Assembly (NCBI RefSeq): GCF_002001165.1
Contig: NZ_MUNQ01000018.1
Span: forward strand, 124,001-188,000
From: Rhodanobacter sp. C05
GTDB taxonomy: Bacteria > Pseudomonadota > Gammaproteobacteria > Xanthomonadales > Rhodanobacteraceae
Direction of reading: 5' to 3'
DNA length: 64,000 nt
Below, one piece after another: positions 42,758-51,968 of this stretch. Every line of letters begins with the position of its first letter. Position 1 is the first letter of the stretch. The notes under the pieces were generated by a model that worked only from the letters and a program-made list of their open reading frames with translations, was not told the DNA's origin and searched no databases. Made by a program: the position numbers and the translations under genes.

Positions 42758-42763
42758 TTGTGA

Positions 42764-44326
42764 TCAATGGCCTCCTGGGCCGCCGGCGCTGCCGAAGGGC
42801 GGTTTGGCCAGCCACAGCAGTGGAATCATGAAGATGAAGATGACCGAACACAGCCAGAACACATCGTTGACCGCCAGCGTGGCGGCTTCCCGGCTGATCA
42901 GCTGATCGACCACAGTCAGACCACGCTGGCCAGCCATGCCCGCAGCCTGCAAATGCTGCAGGAATCCGGTTGCTGCCGGTGACGCGTCAGTGATGTTTTC
43001 GGTCAGCGAAGCGTGATGGAACTCGGTGCGGTGCTGCCACAGGGTCACGGTCAGGGCCGTGGAGACGCTGGAGCCGAGCGTGCGGAAGAAGTTGGCCAGG
43101 CCCGAGGCACTGGCAATCTGATCTGAAGGCAGGCCCGAAAGATAGATCTGGTTCAGCGGAATGAAGAAGAGCGGTATACCCAGGCCCATCACCAGTCGCG
43201 GCCAGACCATGCTGATGTAGGAGGCGCTGCTGTCGTAGGTAGACAACCAGAACGAAGTGCCGGCAAGTATCACGAAAGCCGTTGTGATCATCGCGCGCAG
43301 GTCGAACTTGCCCAGCATGCTGCCGACCACGGGTGACAGCAGGAACGCCAGCACGCCGACCCAGGCACTGGTCATGCCGGACCAGCTGGCGGTGAAACCC
43401 AGGGTAGTCTGCAGCCACAGCGGCGAGACCACGTTGATCGCGAAGAACGCCAGCATGCCGAAGGACATGGCACTGACGCCGATGGTGAAATTGCGCTGCT
43501 TGAACAGCGAGAGGTCGATCACCGGATGCTTTGCGTTGAGCTCCCAGGCGATCAGGAAGCTCAGGCTGACCACGGCGATCAGCCCCAGCGTGAGGATCAG
43601 CGGCGAGGCGAACCAGTCGTGGTCGTTGCCGTTGTCCAGCATGAACTGCATGCAGCCGATGCCCGCCACCAGCAGCACCAGGCCGATCACATCGATCGGA
43701 GCCTTCACCGTCTTCGATTCACGCTTGTGCAGCAGGAACCAGGTAACTACGGCGGCGCCGATGCCAACCGGCAGGTTGATGTAGAAGATCCACGGCCAGG
43801 TGAAATTGTCGGTGATCCAGCCGCCCAGGATCGGGCCCAGCACGGGTGCGATCACCACGGTCATCGCCCATAGTGCCAGTGCGATGCCCTGCTTGCTCTT
43901 GGGATAATTCGCCAGCAGCAACGCCAGCGCCAGTGACACCATCGGGCCGGAGCCGGCGCCCTGCAGCAGGCGTGCCACCACCAGCATCGGCATGCTGGTG
44001 GCCAGACCGCACAGCATCGAAAAAATCACAAACAACGCGACCGAGACCACGAAGGTGCGTACCTCGCCGAAGCGCTTGGCGATCCAGCCGGTCAACGGCT
44101 GCATGATCGCGCTGGCCATCGAGTACGAACTGATCGCCCAGGTACCTTCGCTCGGACTCACCGCGAGGCTGCCAGCGATATGCGGCACGGCCACGTTGAC
44201 GATGGTCATGTCCAGCACTTCCATGAAGGTGCTGAACGCGACGGCGATCGTCATCAGGGCCAGCATGCCGCCCTGCAACGGCTTCAGGGGAGCGGCGGGA
44301 GCGGCGTCGGAGGAGATGGCAGCCAT
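42764..44326 (-). CDS. emrB: EmrB-like MFS multidrug exporter (DHA2 family)
   Basis: An inner-membrane drug:proton antiporter of 520 residues with fourteen predicted segments. Motifs include FMEVLDMTIVNVAVPHIAGS (DHA2 motif D1), GWIAKRFGEVRTF (motif A) and GAGSGPMVSLALALLLANYP (motif C region). It ends the marR-omf-emrA-emrB operon, fifteen bases after emrA. It forms a tripartite pump with the adaptor and outer-membrane factor. Confidence 0.93.
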   Translation of the reverse strand: MAAISSDAAPAAPLKPLQGGMLALMTIAVAFSTFMEVLDMTIVNVAVPHIAGSLAVSPSEGTWAISSYSMASAIMQPLTGWIAKRFGEVRTFVVSVALFVIFSMLCGLATSMPMLVVARLLQGAGSGPMVSLALALLLANYPKSKQGIALALWAMTVVIAPVLGPILGGWITDNFTWPWIFYINLPVGIGAAVVTWFLLHKRESKTVKAPIDVIGLVLLVAGIGCMQFMLDNGNDHDWFASPLILTLGLIAVVSLSFLIAWELNAKHPVIDLSLFKQRNFTIGVSAMSFGMLAFFAINVVSPLWLQTTLGFTASWSGMTSAWVGVLAFLLSPVVGSMLGKFDLRAMITTAFVILAGTSFWLSTYDSSASYISMVWPRLVMGLGIPLFFIPLNQIYLSGLPSDQIASASGLANFFRTLGSSVSTALTVTLWQHRTEFHHASLTENITDASPAATGFLQHLQAAGMAGQRGLTVVDQLISREAATLAVNDVFWLCSVIFIFMIPLLWLAKPPFGSAGGPGGH

Positions 44327-44341
44327 GGGTTGGACTCAGCC

Positions 44342-45577
44342 TCAGTTCGTGTGGTTGCCACCGGTGTTGCCGGAGGCTCCCAGGTTGGCGCGAATCACCT
44401 GATCGGCTTCGGCGTCAGCCTGGCTGGCCATCTGCTCGTACACCGTGGTTTCGGCTACCACGGCCGGGTGCTCGGCCTGCGGTGCCAGCACGGCGCCGCG
44501 GTCGTCGGTGATGTCGACCGTGACATCGCTGGACAGACCAATGCGCAGCGGATGCTTGTCCAGCTCCTGGTTGTCCAGCGCAATGCGCACGGGGACGCGC
44601 TGCACCACCTTGATCCAGTTGCCGGTGGCGTTCTGCGCGGGCAGCAGCGAAAACACACTGCCGGTGCCGGCGCCCAGGCCGATCACCTTGCCGTGGTATT
44701 CGACGTTGCCACCATAGAGGTCGGTCTCGATCTTGGCTGGCTGGCCGATGCGGACGTGGCGCAGCTGGTTTTCCTTGAAGTTGGCGTCGATCCACAGGTC
44801 GTGCAACGGCAGCACGGTCATCAACTGCTGACCGGGCTGCACGCTGTTGCCCAGCTGCACACTGCGCTGTGCCACGTAACCGGACACCGGCGCGTAGATC
44901 GTGTTGCGCTGCGCCGCCACCCAAGCCGCACGGAAATTCGCGCGCGCCTGCAGCACGGCCGGGTTGTTGGCGATGTCGGTGCCTTCGATCGAGGCGTGCT
45001 CGGCCGATGCCTGCGCCTGGGCGGAGGTCAACGCGGCACGCGCCTGATCGACGGCATCGCGCAGGTGCTGGATGGTTTCCGGCGCCTCGGCCTGCTGGGC
45101 GATCAGTGGCAGGCGTCGCTTGAGATCGGCCTCGGCCTTTTTCAGGTCGACCTGTCGGGCGGCGACTGCGGCATCGCTGCCGCTGGCGGAGTCGGTCTGC
45201 TGGCGTACCTGTCGTACCGCCTGTGCCAGCGCACTGCGTGCCTGACTCAGGCGCACGCTGGCATCGGTGTTGTCCAGCTTGACCAGAATCTGGCCGGCGT
45301 CGACGTGCTGGGTATCGTCGGCAAGAATCGCCACCACGGTGCCTGGCACCTGAGCGGAGATCGCCACCTGGTTGCCGTTCACATAGGCGTTGTCGGTGGT
45401 CTCACGCCGGGAAAACACCAGCGTCCACAGCAGGAACCAGATCACGCCGATCAGCACGAACACAAACAGCATGATCAACAGCGTCTTGCGGCGCTTGGCC
45501 GGGTTCTTCGCCGCCAGCCCGCTGTCGTTGTCGTCAGCGGTCTTGTTGGCGGTCTTGTCGGACTCAGTGGCGCTCAT
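44342..45577 (-). CDS. emrA: EmrA-like membrane-fusion adaptor (HlyD family)
   Basis: The periplasmic adaptor of about 411 residues, with a single N-terminal membrane segment (LLIMLFVFVLIGVIWFLLW). A biotinyl-lipoyl-like half-motif (AISAQVPGTVVAILADDTQH), a long coiled-coil hairpin (about residues 120-210) and the second half (AQRNTIYAPVSGYVAQRSVQ) follow. It links EmrB to the outer-membrane channel. ATG 45577 overlaps the end of the outer-membrane factor gene by fourteen bases. Confidence 0.93.
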   Translation of the reverse strand: MSATESDKTANKTADDNDSGLAAKNPAKRRKTLLIMLFVFVLIGVIWFLLWTLVFSRRETTDNAYVNGNQVAISAQVPGTVVAILADDTQHVDAGQILVKLDNTDASVRLSQARSALAQAVRQVRQQTDSASGSDAAVAARQVDLKKAEADLKRRLPLIAQQAEAPETIQHLRDAVDQARAALTSAQAQASAEHASIEGTDIANNPAVLQARANFRAAWVAAQRNTIYAPVSGYVAQRSVQLGNSVQPGQQLMTVLPLHDLWIDANFKENQLRHVRIGQPAKIETDLYGGNVEYHGKVIGLGAGTGSVFSLLPAQNATGNWIKVVQRVPVRIALDNQELDKHPLRIGLSSDVTVDITDDRGAVLAPQAEHPAVVAETTVYEQMASQADAEADQVIRANLGASGNTGGNHTN

Positions 45578-47075
45578 CGGCGTCGTCTCCGGACGGATTT
45601 GAAAGGGAAGGGGATGTCGGGCTGGCGCTGCCGATCTCGCCGATGCTGTGGTAACCACCACCGAGCGCCTTGATCAGGGCAAGATCCGTCGAAACGGCCT
45701 GGGCCTGCAGGCTGGCGGCATCGTCTTGTTGCTGCAGTAGCTGTGCCGCCGCTGCGAGACCCTCGCGTGCATCACGCACACCCTGATGGGCGCGTGCCTG
45801 CGCGGTGGCGAGCAGGCGTTCATTGGCGGCGATCTGCGCGGACTGCTCCTTGCGCCGTGCGGCGATCTGTTGCGCAGTGAGTGCCTGGGTCGCCACGTCG
45901 CGTGCGGCGCTGACCACGGTGCTGTTGTATTCCGCCACGGCAGCCGCGAGCTGGGCCTTGCTGACGCCATAGTTGGCCTTCAGCTGGCCGCCTTCGAAGA
46001 TCGGCAGATGCAGTGCTGGTGTCAGCGCAAAGGTGCGGCTGCCGGCTTCAAGCAGCTTGCCCATGTCGATGCTGGACAAGCCGGCCATGGCACTGATGCC
46101 GATGTCCGGGAAGAACTGGGCGCGCGCCACATCCGTTTGTTTCAGCGCTGCTTCGACCTGCCAGCGGCTGGCGGCGATGTCGGGGCGGCGTGCAATCAGG
46201 TCGAGCCGCGCATTGGAGGGAATACGGCTATCCACCTCAGGCAAGGGTCGTGGCTGCAAGGCAGGCAGATCCGCCGGTGCAATGCCGAGCAGCGAGGCCA
46301 GCGCCACCTTGCGGATCGCAGCCGAACCTTGCAGGGCGACATGCATCTCGCGCGCTGCGGCGAGCTGTGCCTTGGCCTGCTGTGCGGTATCGGCGAGGTC
46401 CACGCCTTGCGCCACGCGCAACTCGGCGATGCGCACGAACTTTTCCTGCGCAGTAACCAGTTGGGTAGACAGCGCGAGGCGTGCCTGGTCCCCCTGCCAG
46501 CCAAAATAGGTGTCGGCGACGGCGTTCTGGATCGTCAGCGCGGCGGCACTGCGCTGGGCTTCGGCGGCATGTGCCTGATCGAGTGCGGCCTCGATGCTCG
46601 AGCGCTTCTTGCCCCACCAGTCGAAGGTGTACTTCGCCTGCAGGCCGAGATCGGTCTGGTTGTACCAGGGATCGATGGGGATGTTCGGCGGCAGCAGGCT
46701 GAGGATGCCGTTCTTGCTCATGCGCTGACGCTCGAACTGCGCATTGCCATTGACGTTGAGGCCCGCCTGGGCGGCGGCGAGTCGTACCGATTGTTCGGCA
46801 TTGACCACGCGGCTTTGCGCTTGCTCCAGATCAGGCGACTGCTTCATGGCGATGGCGATCAACTGGTCGAGTTGTGGATCGCCATAGGTGCGCCACCAGT
46901 CGGTATCCGGCCAGCCGGCGCGGGCAGGGGCCTGCAAGCCGGCGAGCGGCACGTCGTCACGCAGGTTCGGGTGATTCAGCCGTGCCGGTATCGCGCAGGC
47001 GCCCAGCAGCAGGGTCAATGCCATCGCGATGGCGGTGCGATGAAGCGGAAAATGTTTCATCAGGACCTTCTTCAT
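45564..47075 (-). CDS. Outer-membrane efflux lipoprotein (NodT/OprM type)
   Basis: A TolC-like channel of 503 residues anchored as a lipoprotein (MALTLLLGACAIP). It carries two OEP repeats: WWRTYGDPQLDQLIAIAMKQ and LDLIARRPDIAASRWQVEAA open the typical NodT/OprM halves, with long helical stretches between. It supplies the exit duct of the EmrAB pump. The gene starts ten bases after marR with AAGG upstream. Confidence 0.93.
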   Translation of the reverse strand: MKKVLMKHFPLHRTAIAMALTLLLGACAIPARLNHPNLRDDVPLAGLQAPARAGWPDTDWWRTYGDPQLDQLIAIAMKQSPDLEQAQSRVVNAEQSVRLAAAQAGLNVNGNAQFERQRMSKNGILSLLPPNIPIDPWYNQTDLGLQAKYTFDWWGKKRSSIEAALDQAHAAEAQRSAAALTIQNAVADTYFGWQGDQARLALSTQLVTAQEKFVRIAELRVAQGVDLADTAQQAKAQLAAAREMHVALQGSAAIRKVALASLLGIAPADLPALQPRPLPEVDSRIPSNARLDLIARRPDIAASRWQVEAALKQTDVARAQFFPDIGISAMAGLSSIDMGKLLEAGSRTFALTPALHLPIFEGGQLKANYGVSKAQLAAAVAEYNSTVVSAARDVATQALTAQQIAARRKEQSAQIAANERLLATAQARAHQGVRDAREGLAAAAQLLQQQDDAASLQAQAVSTDLALIKALGGGYHSIGEIGSASPTSPSLSNPSGDDADERH

Positions 47076-47085
47076 TTCGTGGCCT

Positions 47086-47610
47086 TCATGGCTGGGTGTC
47101 CGGATCCAGCTGATCGAGATTGTGCGCGAGCTTGCCCAACAAGCGGCTCAGGTTGCGTTTGTCGGCATCATTGAAGTCGGCAAACATCGCGCTGACGCGG
47201 GGGAACATCGGCGGCAGCATCTTTTGCACAAAGCGCTTTCCGGCGGCGGTGATGCGAATCAGCACCCGACGGCGATCCTCCGCGCTGGCGCCGCGGGTGA
47301 TCAACCCGCGCTTGACCAGCGCATTGGTGATGCGTGTCATGTTGGTTGCGCCCTGGGTGGCGAACTCGCACAGCTCGCCCGGCGTGGAACTGCCATCCGG
47401 GCGGCTGTACAGGATCATCAGGGTGAGGAAGTCGCTGTGATTGAGCTTGTGCGGCTTCAGCTTGAACTCGAGCTCTTCTTCGAGACTGCTGCCCACCATC
47501 AGCATCAGCCGGCACAGTCGCGCCTCGACGGCAGGCATCTGCGGGATGATCTGGCTCACCCGTTCGATGCCTTCGTTCATCATCGCGATGCAGTTCGTCA
47601 ACCGAGCCAT
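47086..47610 (-). CDS. MarR-family repressor of the efflux operon
   Basis: A 174-residue winged-helix regulator with the MarR core (LNHSDFLTLMILYSR, TPGELCEFATQGATNMTRIT, LVKRGLITRGASAEDRRRVL). It is the first gene of the efflux operon and is probably autoregulatory, like EmrR. An inverted repeat begins directly before its ATG. The start is not certain: no clear ribosome site precedes ATG 47610, and an ATG pair at 47583/47580 is an alternative. Confidence 0.9.
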   Translation of the reverse strand: MARLTNCIAMMNEGIERVSQIIPQMPAVEARLCRLMLMVGSSLEEELEFKLKPHKLNHSDFLTLMILYSRPDGSSTPGELCEFATQGATNMTRITNALVKRGLITRGASAEDRRRVLIRITAAGKRFVQKMLPPMFPRVSAMFADFNDADKRNLSRLLGKLAHNLDQLDPDTQP

Positions 47611-47637
47611 TTCATCAATTCATATTTCACTGATGAA
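47611..47637. promoter_or_regulatory. Inverted repeat, candidate MarR operator
   Basis: TTCATCA and TGATGAA are separated by thirteen AT-rich bases directly upstream of the marR start. Arms about two helical turns apart suit a dimeric winged-helix repressor. Binding here would block transcription or translation initiation of the pump operon. Confidence 0.6.
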
Positions 47638-47698
47638 GTAAAATGTAGCAAGAGCTGGCTGCTGTTCGCAAGTGTCGTTTGGGAATATGACAGCAGGG

Positions 47699-48478
47699 CT
47701 AGTTGCTGCGTCGGTCCAGGTCGAACAGGCGACGTGTGTTGGCCGTAGTGGCTGCGGCAATCGTGACCTCCGATTCCCCGCGCAGCGTTGCGATGCAGCG
47801 CAGTACTTCCGTGATGCGCGCCGGTTCGTTGCGCTGGCCGCGATGGGCGGCATCCGGCTGGTTCGGTGCATCGCTTTCCAGCAGCAGAAACTCGATCGGC
47901 ATCTGCGCCACGATGCGGCGCAGGCGCTGGGCGCGCTCGTAGGTCACCGGACCGCCAATGCCGATGCAAAAGCCCATGTCCCACAAATGCCGTGCCTGCT
48001 GCTCGCTGCCGGAGAAGCTGTGCACCACGCCGCTCAGACTGCCGGTTCGACGCAGTGTCAGGGTCACTTCCTCCAGCGCGGCGCGTGCATGCACGATCAC
48101 TGGAAGGTTGTGTTCGCGTGCCAGTTGCAACTGATTGACGAAATAGTGCCGCTGCAGATCGTGATCGAGTCCATCCACATGGAAGTCCAGCCCGATTTCA
48201 CCGACGGCGATCACGCGGTCGTCATCGAGCCATGCAGACAGTGCGTCGACATGTTCGGGTGCATGCTGGGGCAGAAACATCGGATGCAGTCCGTATGCCG
48301 GAAACAGCTGGCGATGGTTCGCACAGAGCGCCTTGATCCGTGGCCAGCTGGCAGCATCCACTGCCGGCACGATCATCGTGTCGACACCGACATCGATTGC
48401 CCGTCCGATCACGGCGTCGCGATCGATGGCGAACGCGTCGTCGTCGAGATGGACGTGACTGTCGTTGAGCTTGGGCAT
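47699..48478 (-). CDS. TatD-family metal-dependent hydrolase
   Basis: A 259-residue TIM-barrel hydrolase: NDSHVHLDDDAF (first metal His pair), AVGEIGLDFHVDG (Glu ligand), LPVIVHARAALEEV and GVVHSFSGSEQQAR (His ligands), LLLESDAPNQPDA (Asp). The family comprises 3'-5' exonucleases/DNases. It is preceded only by promoter space and is not obviously linked to the efflux operon. Confidence 0.9.
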   Translation of the reverse strand: MPKLNDSHVHLDDDAFAIDRDAVIGRAIDVGVDTMIVPAVDAASWPRIKALCANHRQLFPAYGLHPMFLPQHAPEHVDALSAWLDDDRVIAVGEIGLDFHVDGLDHDLQRHYFVNQLQLAREHNLPVIVHARAALEEVTLTLRRTGSLSGVVHSFSGSEQQARHLWDMGFCIGIGGPVTYERAQRLRRIVAQMPIEFLLLESDAPNQPDAAHRGQRNEPARITEVLRCIATLRGESEVTIAAATTANTRRLFDLDRRSN

Positions 48479-48649
48479 AATGCAATTCCGTGCGGTGACC
48501 GTGAGTCCTGCGACTTCGTCGTGAAGATAATGTAACGGGCCCGAGCTAGCTCTGATTCAGTTGGACAGCGGTTCAATGGGCGCAGGTAATTGCGGCGACG
48601 CATGCTGCATCGGTATTACCACCATGCATAAACACAGGAGAGGATTGTA

Positions 48650-49276
48650 ATGAACAGGTTGATGGTCAATGCCTTCAATGTCGGTATCGCTGCGGCACTC
48701 GCGCTGAGTCTGGCAGCATGCAACCGCAGTGCGGATGCAGGCACATCCGATGGCTCGGCAGTGGCTGCCAATGGTGTGGCCGCGTCGCCGGGTGCGCCAA
48801 GCGATGCGAGCGCAAATACGTCAGACAATGGCGTCAGGTACGCCAAGGTGGTCAGCGTTGAGCCGGTACGTGATTCGGCGAACGGTTCCCGGCAAGTCTG
48901 TCACGATCAGACCGTGACCCATACTGCGCCACCGAAAGATCAGCACAGGATTGCCGGTACGGCGATCGGCGCCGTGGCTGGCGGTCTGCTTGGTCATATG
49001 GTGGGTGGGGGCAGGGGCAACACGCTGGCCACGGTGGCCGGGGCGGTGGGCGGTGGTTATGCCGGCAACCGCATCGAAGCCAGTCACCAGCAGGCCCAGG
49101 TGACCTCATCGGTACAACGCCAGTGCAGCACCGTGAACAGCGCTGACAGTCCGATCGTCGCTTACGATGTGCGTTACGTGTACAACGGCGTGACCCGTAC
49201 GGTACGTATGGACCACGACCCGGGTGATCGGGTACAGGTGCAGGAAGGTGTGACGGCGGTATCCGACGCTCGCTGA
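48650..49276 (+). CDS. Glycine-zipper outer-membrane lipoprotein
   Basis: A 208-residue protein with a lipoprotein signal (AALALSLAACN) and a Ser/Ala-rich linker. A glycine-zipper 2TM segment follows (IAGTAIGAVAGGLLGHMVGG, TVAGAVGGGYAGNRIE), then a C-terminal beta domain (AYDVRYVYNGVTRTVRMDHD). It resembles the Rick_17kDa/SlyB superfamily of envelope-stress-related lipoproteins. AGGAG precedes the ATG. The next gene encodes a second member, 26 bases away. Confidence 0.85.
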   Translation: MNRLMVNAFNVGIAAALALSLAACNRSADAGTSDGSAVAANGVAASPGAPSDASANTSDNGVRYAKVVSVEPVRDSANGSRQVCHDQTVTHTAPPKDQHRIAGTAIGAVAGGLLGHMVGGGRGNTLATVAGAVGGGYAGNRIEASHQQAQVTSSVQRQCSTVNSADSPIVAYDVRYVYNGVTRTVRMDHDPGDRVQVQEGVTAVSDAR

Positions 49277-49302
49277 GCTGACCCAACCAAAGGAACGGGA
49301 TC

Positions 49303-49791
49303 ATGAGTCCAATGAAACGCAAGTTTGTCATGGTGGCAGCGATGGCTGGCAGCCTTGTACTGGCGGGCTGTGTTACCCAGCCTTATGGCAACAACGGCAG
49401 TTATGGCTATCAGGGGCAGCCGGGCAACTACGGTGGTCATAACAGCCGCTGCCAGACCTGTGGCGTAGTACAGGATGTGCGGCAGATCTACATCAACAAT
49501 GGCAGCAACAACAGCGCCCTCGGCACGATCATCGGTGCGGTGGCTGGCGGCATACTTGGCAGCACGGTGGGCAAGGGTGATGGCCGTACGGCCGCTACCG
49601 TGGTTGGTGCAGTCGCTGGCGGTGCCGTCGGCAACCAGGTCGGTCAGCGTAGCGACGGCAATGGTACGGGGTGGCGGATCGTTGTCCAGCTGGACAACGG
49701 CCAATACGCCACAGTGACACAGCGTGACAATCCTGGCGTGCGCAATGGTGATTACGTCGAGGTGCGTGATGGGTTGGTTTATGCACGTTGA
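49303..49791 (+). CDS. Glycine-zipper outer-membrane lipoprotein
   Basis: A 162-residue paralogue of the preceding protein. It has a lipobox AGSLVLAGC and a Gly/Tyr/Asn-rich segment with a CQTC pair. The glycine zipper (GTIIGAVAGGILGSTVGKG, TVVGAVAGGAVGNQVGQR) and a C-terminal WRIVVQLDNGQYATVTQ beta domain follow. AAAGGA lies upstream of the ATG. The two genes form a short operon that ends at the terminator at 49836. Confidence 0.87.
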   Translation: MSPMKRKFVMVAAMAGSLVLAGCVTQPYGNNGSYGYQGQPGNYGGHNSRCQTCGVVQDVRQIYINNGSNNSALGTIIGAVAGGILGSTVGKGDGRTAATVVGAVAGGAVGNQVGQRSDGNGTGWRIVVQLDNGQYATVTQRDNPGVRNGDYVEVRDGLVYAR

Positions 49792-49835
49792 TCGTTGTGC
49801 TATTGAATAGACATCCATATGTATGGACGTCCAAA

Positions 49836-49868
49836 TAAAAAAGGCCATCGAAGGATGGCCTTTTTTAT
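49836..49868. terminator. Bidirectional terminator
   Basis: AAAAAA, stem GGCCATC/GATGGCC with a short loop, then TTTTTT. It lies between the convergent ends of the second glycine-zipper gene and the cell-wall hydrolase. Confidence 0.92.
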
Positions 49869-49892
49869 TTGTCTTGCCAGCATGTTTTCTGA

Positions 49893-50327
49893 CTAGTTCA
49901 CTGCATAGAATGCATGTTCGCCGATGGTGACGCTGCGACGATTGCGGGACCATGCCGGACTGATCGCGGTCGTCGCGAAATGATCGGCATGTGGCACCAG
50001 CATGCGACGCTCAGTCAATGGCAACTGCCAGTTGTGCAACGATCGCCCGGCAATTTCCCAGGCTTTGCTGAACGAGTCCAGATTGTCGACGTCGAATGAA
50101 CCTGGAGTGGTGGTCGTTGCGAACTGGTGCGGTGCGGTTACCACCTTGCATACGGTGTTGCCCCACTGACCGCGCTCGCGACGACGCAGGGCCACCTCAG
50201 CTACCGCGAGCTGGCCGATGGTGGGTTCGCTGCGTGCCTCCAGATACACGGTGGTGGCCAGGCAGGCCTGGTCGGCGACGGGCTGGGGCATCAGTGAAGT
50301 CAGCCACAACAGCATGGAAAGTTTCAT
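49893..50327 (-). CDS. Cell-wall hydrolase, SleB/CwlJ family
   Basis: A 144-residue secreted protein with a short signal segment (LSMLLWLTSLMPQPVA). The Hydrolase_2 domain has CLATTVYLEARSEPTIGQLA with the conserved Glu, AVAEVALRRRERGQWGNTVC and a C-terminal ADHFATTAISPAWSRNRRS. It probably cleaves peptidoglycan, as a lytic transglycosylase or amidase related to SleB. ATG 50327 with GGAGG upstream excludes the long N-terminal extension of the frame. Confidence 0.85.
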   Translation of the reverse strand: MKLSMLLWLTSLMPQPVADQACLATTVYLEARSEPTIGQLAVAEVALRRRERGQWGNTVCKVVTAPHQFATTTTPGSFDVDNLDSFSKAWEIAGRSLHNWQLPLTERRMLVPHADHFATTAISPAWSRNRRSVTIGEHAFYAVN

Positions 50328-50807
50328 GTATCTGCCTCCAACGTGCTGTACGCGCAAAGCGGATTGCGAGCTTTGTGCGCCATTGCGGTGGACGGGCTGG
50401 CAGGCGCCGTTCCACCTGGATTGATCGCCGCAGCCGAAACTTGTGGCTGAGCGCTTTGCCACGGGATTGTGGCGGTACGAGCGGCGGAGTCTCTGTGCCG
50501 ATCTGGATTGATTGCTGCATGGGCGATATGCGGGCCGTATCGGCCCTGTTGCCTGCAACTTCTCCGCACTCGTGGATGCGAGGCGGTATGCCATCCGGCG
50601 ATGTTGCTACCGGGTCGCGCCGATTCGGATACATCCGGTTCGTCGCGTACTTCGACACCCCATGTTCCGGATGTCGCGATATTCAATCGGCGGAGCCTAG
50701 TTGCGGATCAGTCCGCTGGCAAGTGCCGTGATGCCGCAGTTTAACTGATGCTCACCTTGTGTTGGCAAGTGCCATGACGAATTTTCGTTGTTGTGGACAT
50801 GCATGAC
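50328..50807. other. 480-base segment without a supportable gene
   Basis: Between the cell-wall hydrolase and ygfZ no frame has a credible start, ribosome site or recognisable domain. Overlapping frames on both strands look like composition artefacts. The promoter of the hydrolase must lie near its lower end. A small RNA cannot be excluded, but no clear promoter-terminator pair is seen. Confidence 0.5.
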
Positions 50808-51611
50808 TCATGCCGGCCACGTGTTGTCGATTTGAACAACGAGATGTTCATGCAATTCATTTAGACGTCCATTTACTGACTGCGCAACAACGTCATCATT
50901 CAGTACAGCCAGTGCCTCGATGCCGACATCCGTGTTGACGGCATCGATCACGCGACCGATTTCATGTTCGTCGGAACGCAATACGCTCCCGATGCTTACT
51001 GCCTGCGACAAGAAGACATGATGAAGGTGTCGCTTGTTGCCACCGCGATAGTGCAGTCGCGCAACAATTTCCTGGCCCGGGTAGCAACCCTTGTCGATCG
51101 CGACAGCCTGCAGTCGATGCAACGACAGTGCAGGCGGCAGTAGTTCGTTCAATGCCTGTGCTGGCAGCCAGGGCCAGCCTTCACGCAGCTGTGTCAGGTG
51201 CCACGCACTATCATCATGAGCCGCTGTCGTGACCTGCATGCTGTACGTGCCGCAGCCGAGCAGCAATGTTTCTGTGTTGCCATCGACTGCGTGCATCGGT
51301 CGAGCGTGGCCTGTGGTCAGCGAACGCGACGGCAGTGCCGTCAATGTGAGTTTCGAACGAAACACGAAGCGGCGCAGCGCATCGGCCATGGTTGCGGCGC
51401 TCCCTCCGCGCAGCAGCAGCAGCAGTCGATCGTCGGCGAGCCTGGCCAGGTGGAAAAATGCGCGCACGCGACCTTGCGGATCGAGCCATGCGCCGAACTG
51501 CCATTGGCCGGTGGCAAGTGAACTGACCTTGCTGCTGAACTGGGCCTGCGCAAACGCGATGGCGTCCGCGCCTTCGATCAGCAGGGTTTCTGCGGGGTAA
51601 GGTGTCGGCAT
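50808..51611 (-). CDS. ygfZ: Folate-binding Fe-S cluster repair protein YgfZ
   Basis: A 267-residue tetrahydrofolate-dependent protein that helps maintain iron-sulfur enzymes. The signature AIDKGCYPGQEIVARLHYRG is present, with the GcvT-like N-terminal domain (FAQAQFSSKVSSLATGQWQF, GAWLDPQGRVRAFFHL). It is divergent from the succinate dehydrogenase block, which itself contains an Fe-S subunit. Confidence 0.92.
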   Translation of the reverse strand: MPTPYPAETLLIEGADAIAFAQAQFSSKVSSLATGQWQFGAWLDPQGRVRAFFHLARLADDRLLLLLRGGSAATMADALRRFVFRSKLTLTALPSRSLTTGHARPMHAVDGNTETLLLGCGTYSMQVTTAAHDDSAWHLTQLREGWPWLPAQALNELLPPALSLHRLQAVAIDKGCYPGQEIVARLHYRGGNKRHLHHVFLSQAVSIGSVLRSDEHEIGRVIDAVNTDVGIEALAVLNDDVVAQSVNGRLNELHEHLVVQIDNTWPA

Positions 51612-51719
51612 AAGGCAACAATGGTTGGGGCTGGTGTGTTCAAGTACAAGTAGTGTGCCCCTGGTCGAGGTTGTGCTGCTTTGCCACAGGTATTAACCTT
51701 TTGCGGCTAACAAAAAACC

Positions 51720-51887
51720 ATGTCCGAGACCTCCTCCCCAACCGAGTCCCAACCGGCTTCCGTTCCCACGGAGCCCGTGGTCGTGTCCGAACGACCTGAT
51801 CAGGACAAGGTTCCGGGGGAGCGACCGGCTCCTGATCCCACTCGTTACGGCGACTGGGAGAAGAACGGACGTTGTATCGACTTCTGA
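51720..51887 (+). CDS. Succinate dehydrogenase assembly factor 4 homologue (DUF1674)
   Basis: A 55-codon gene. The protein is Pro/Glu-rich at the N-terminus and ends in DPTRYGDWEKNGRCIDF, the highly conserved C-terminal motif of SDHAF4/Sdh8-type proteins. In mitochondria these bind flavinated SdhA and protect it before complex assembly. It lies 81 bases upstream of sdhC on the same strand. Its placement in front of the sdh operon strongly supports the assignment. Confidence 0.88.
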   Translation: MSETSSPTESQPASVPTEPVVVSERPDQDKVPGERPAPDPTRYGDWEKNGRCIDF

Positions 51888-51968
51888 GCAACCATCGCGG
51901 CGATTGTCGCGAATGGACCAGGGGACGGTGCGGCACGGACATCAGCGATTCCACACAGGATAGCCGCC

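Noticed and set aside
49809-49835. ACATCCATATGTATGGACGT inverted repeat next to the terminator
   Set aside because: It lies in the trailer just before a strong terminator and has no promoter context, so a regulatory role is not supported.
50096-50731. 211-codon plus-strand frame between the hydrolase and ygfZ
   Set aside because: No recognisable protein, no ribosome site, Arg/Trp/Cys-rich composition, and it overlaps the hydrolase start antisense.
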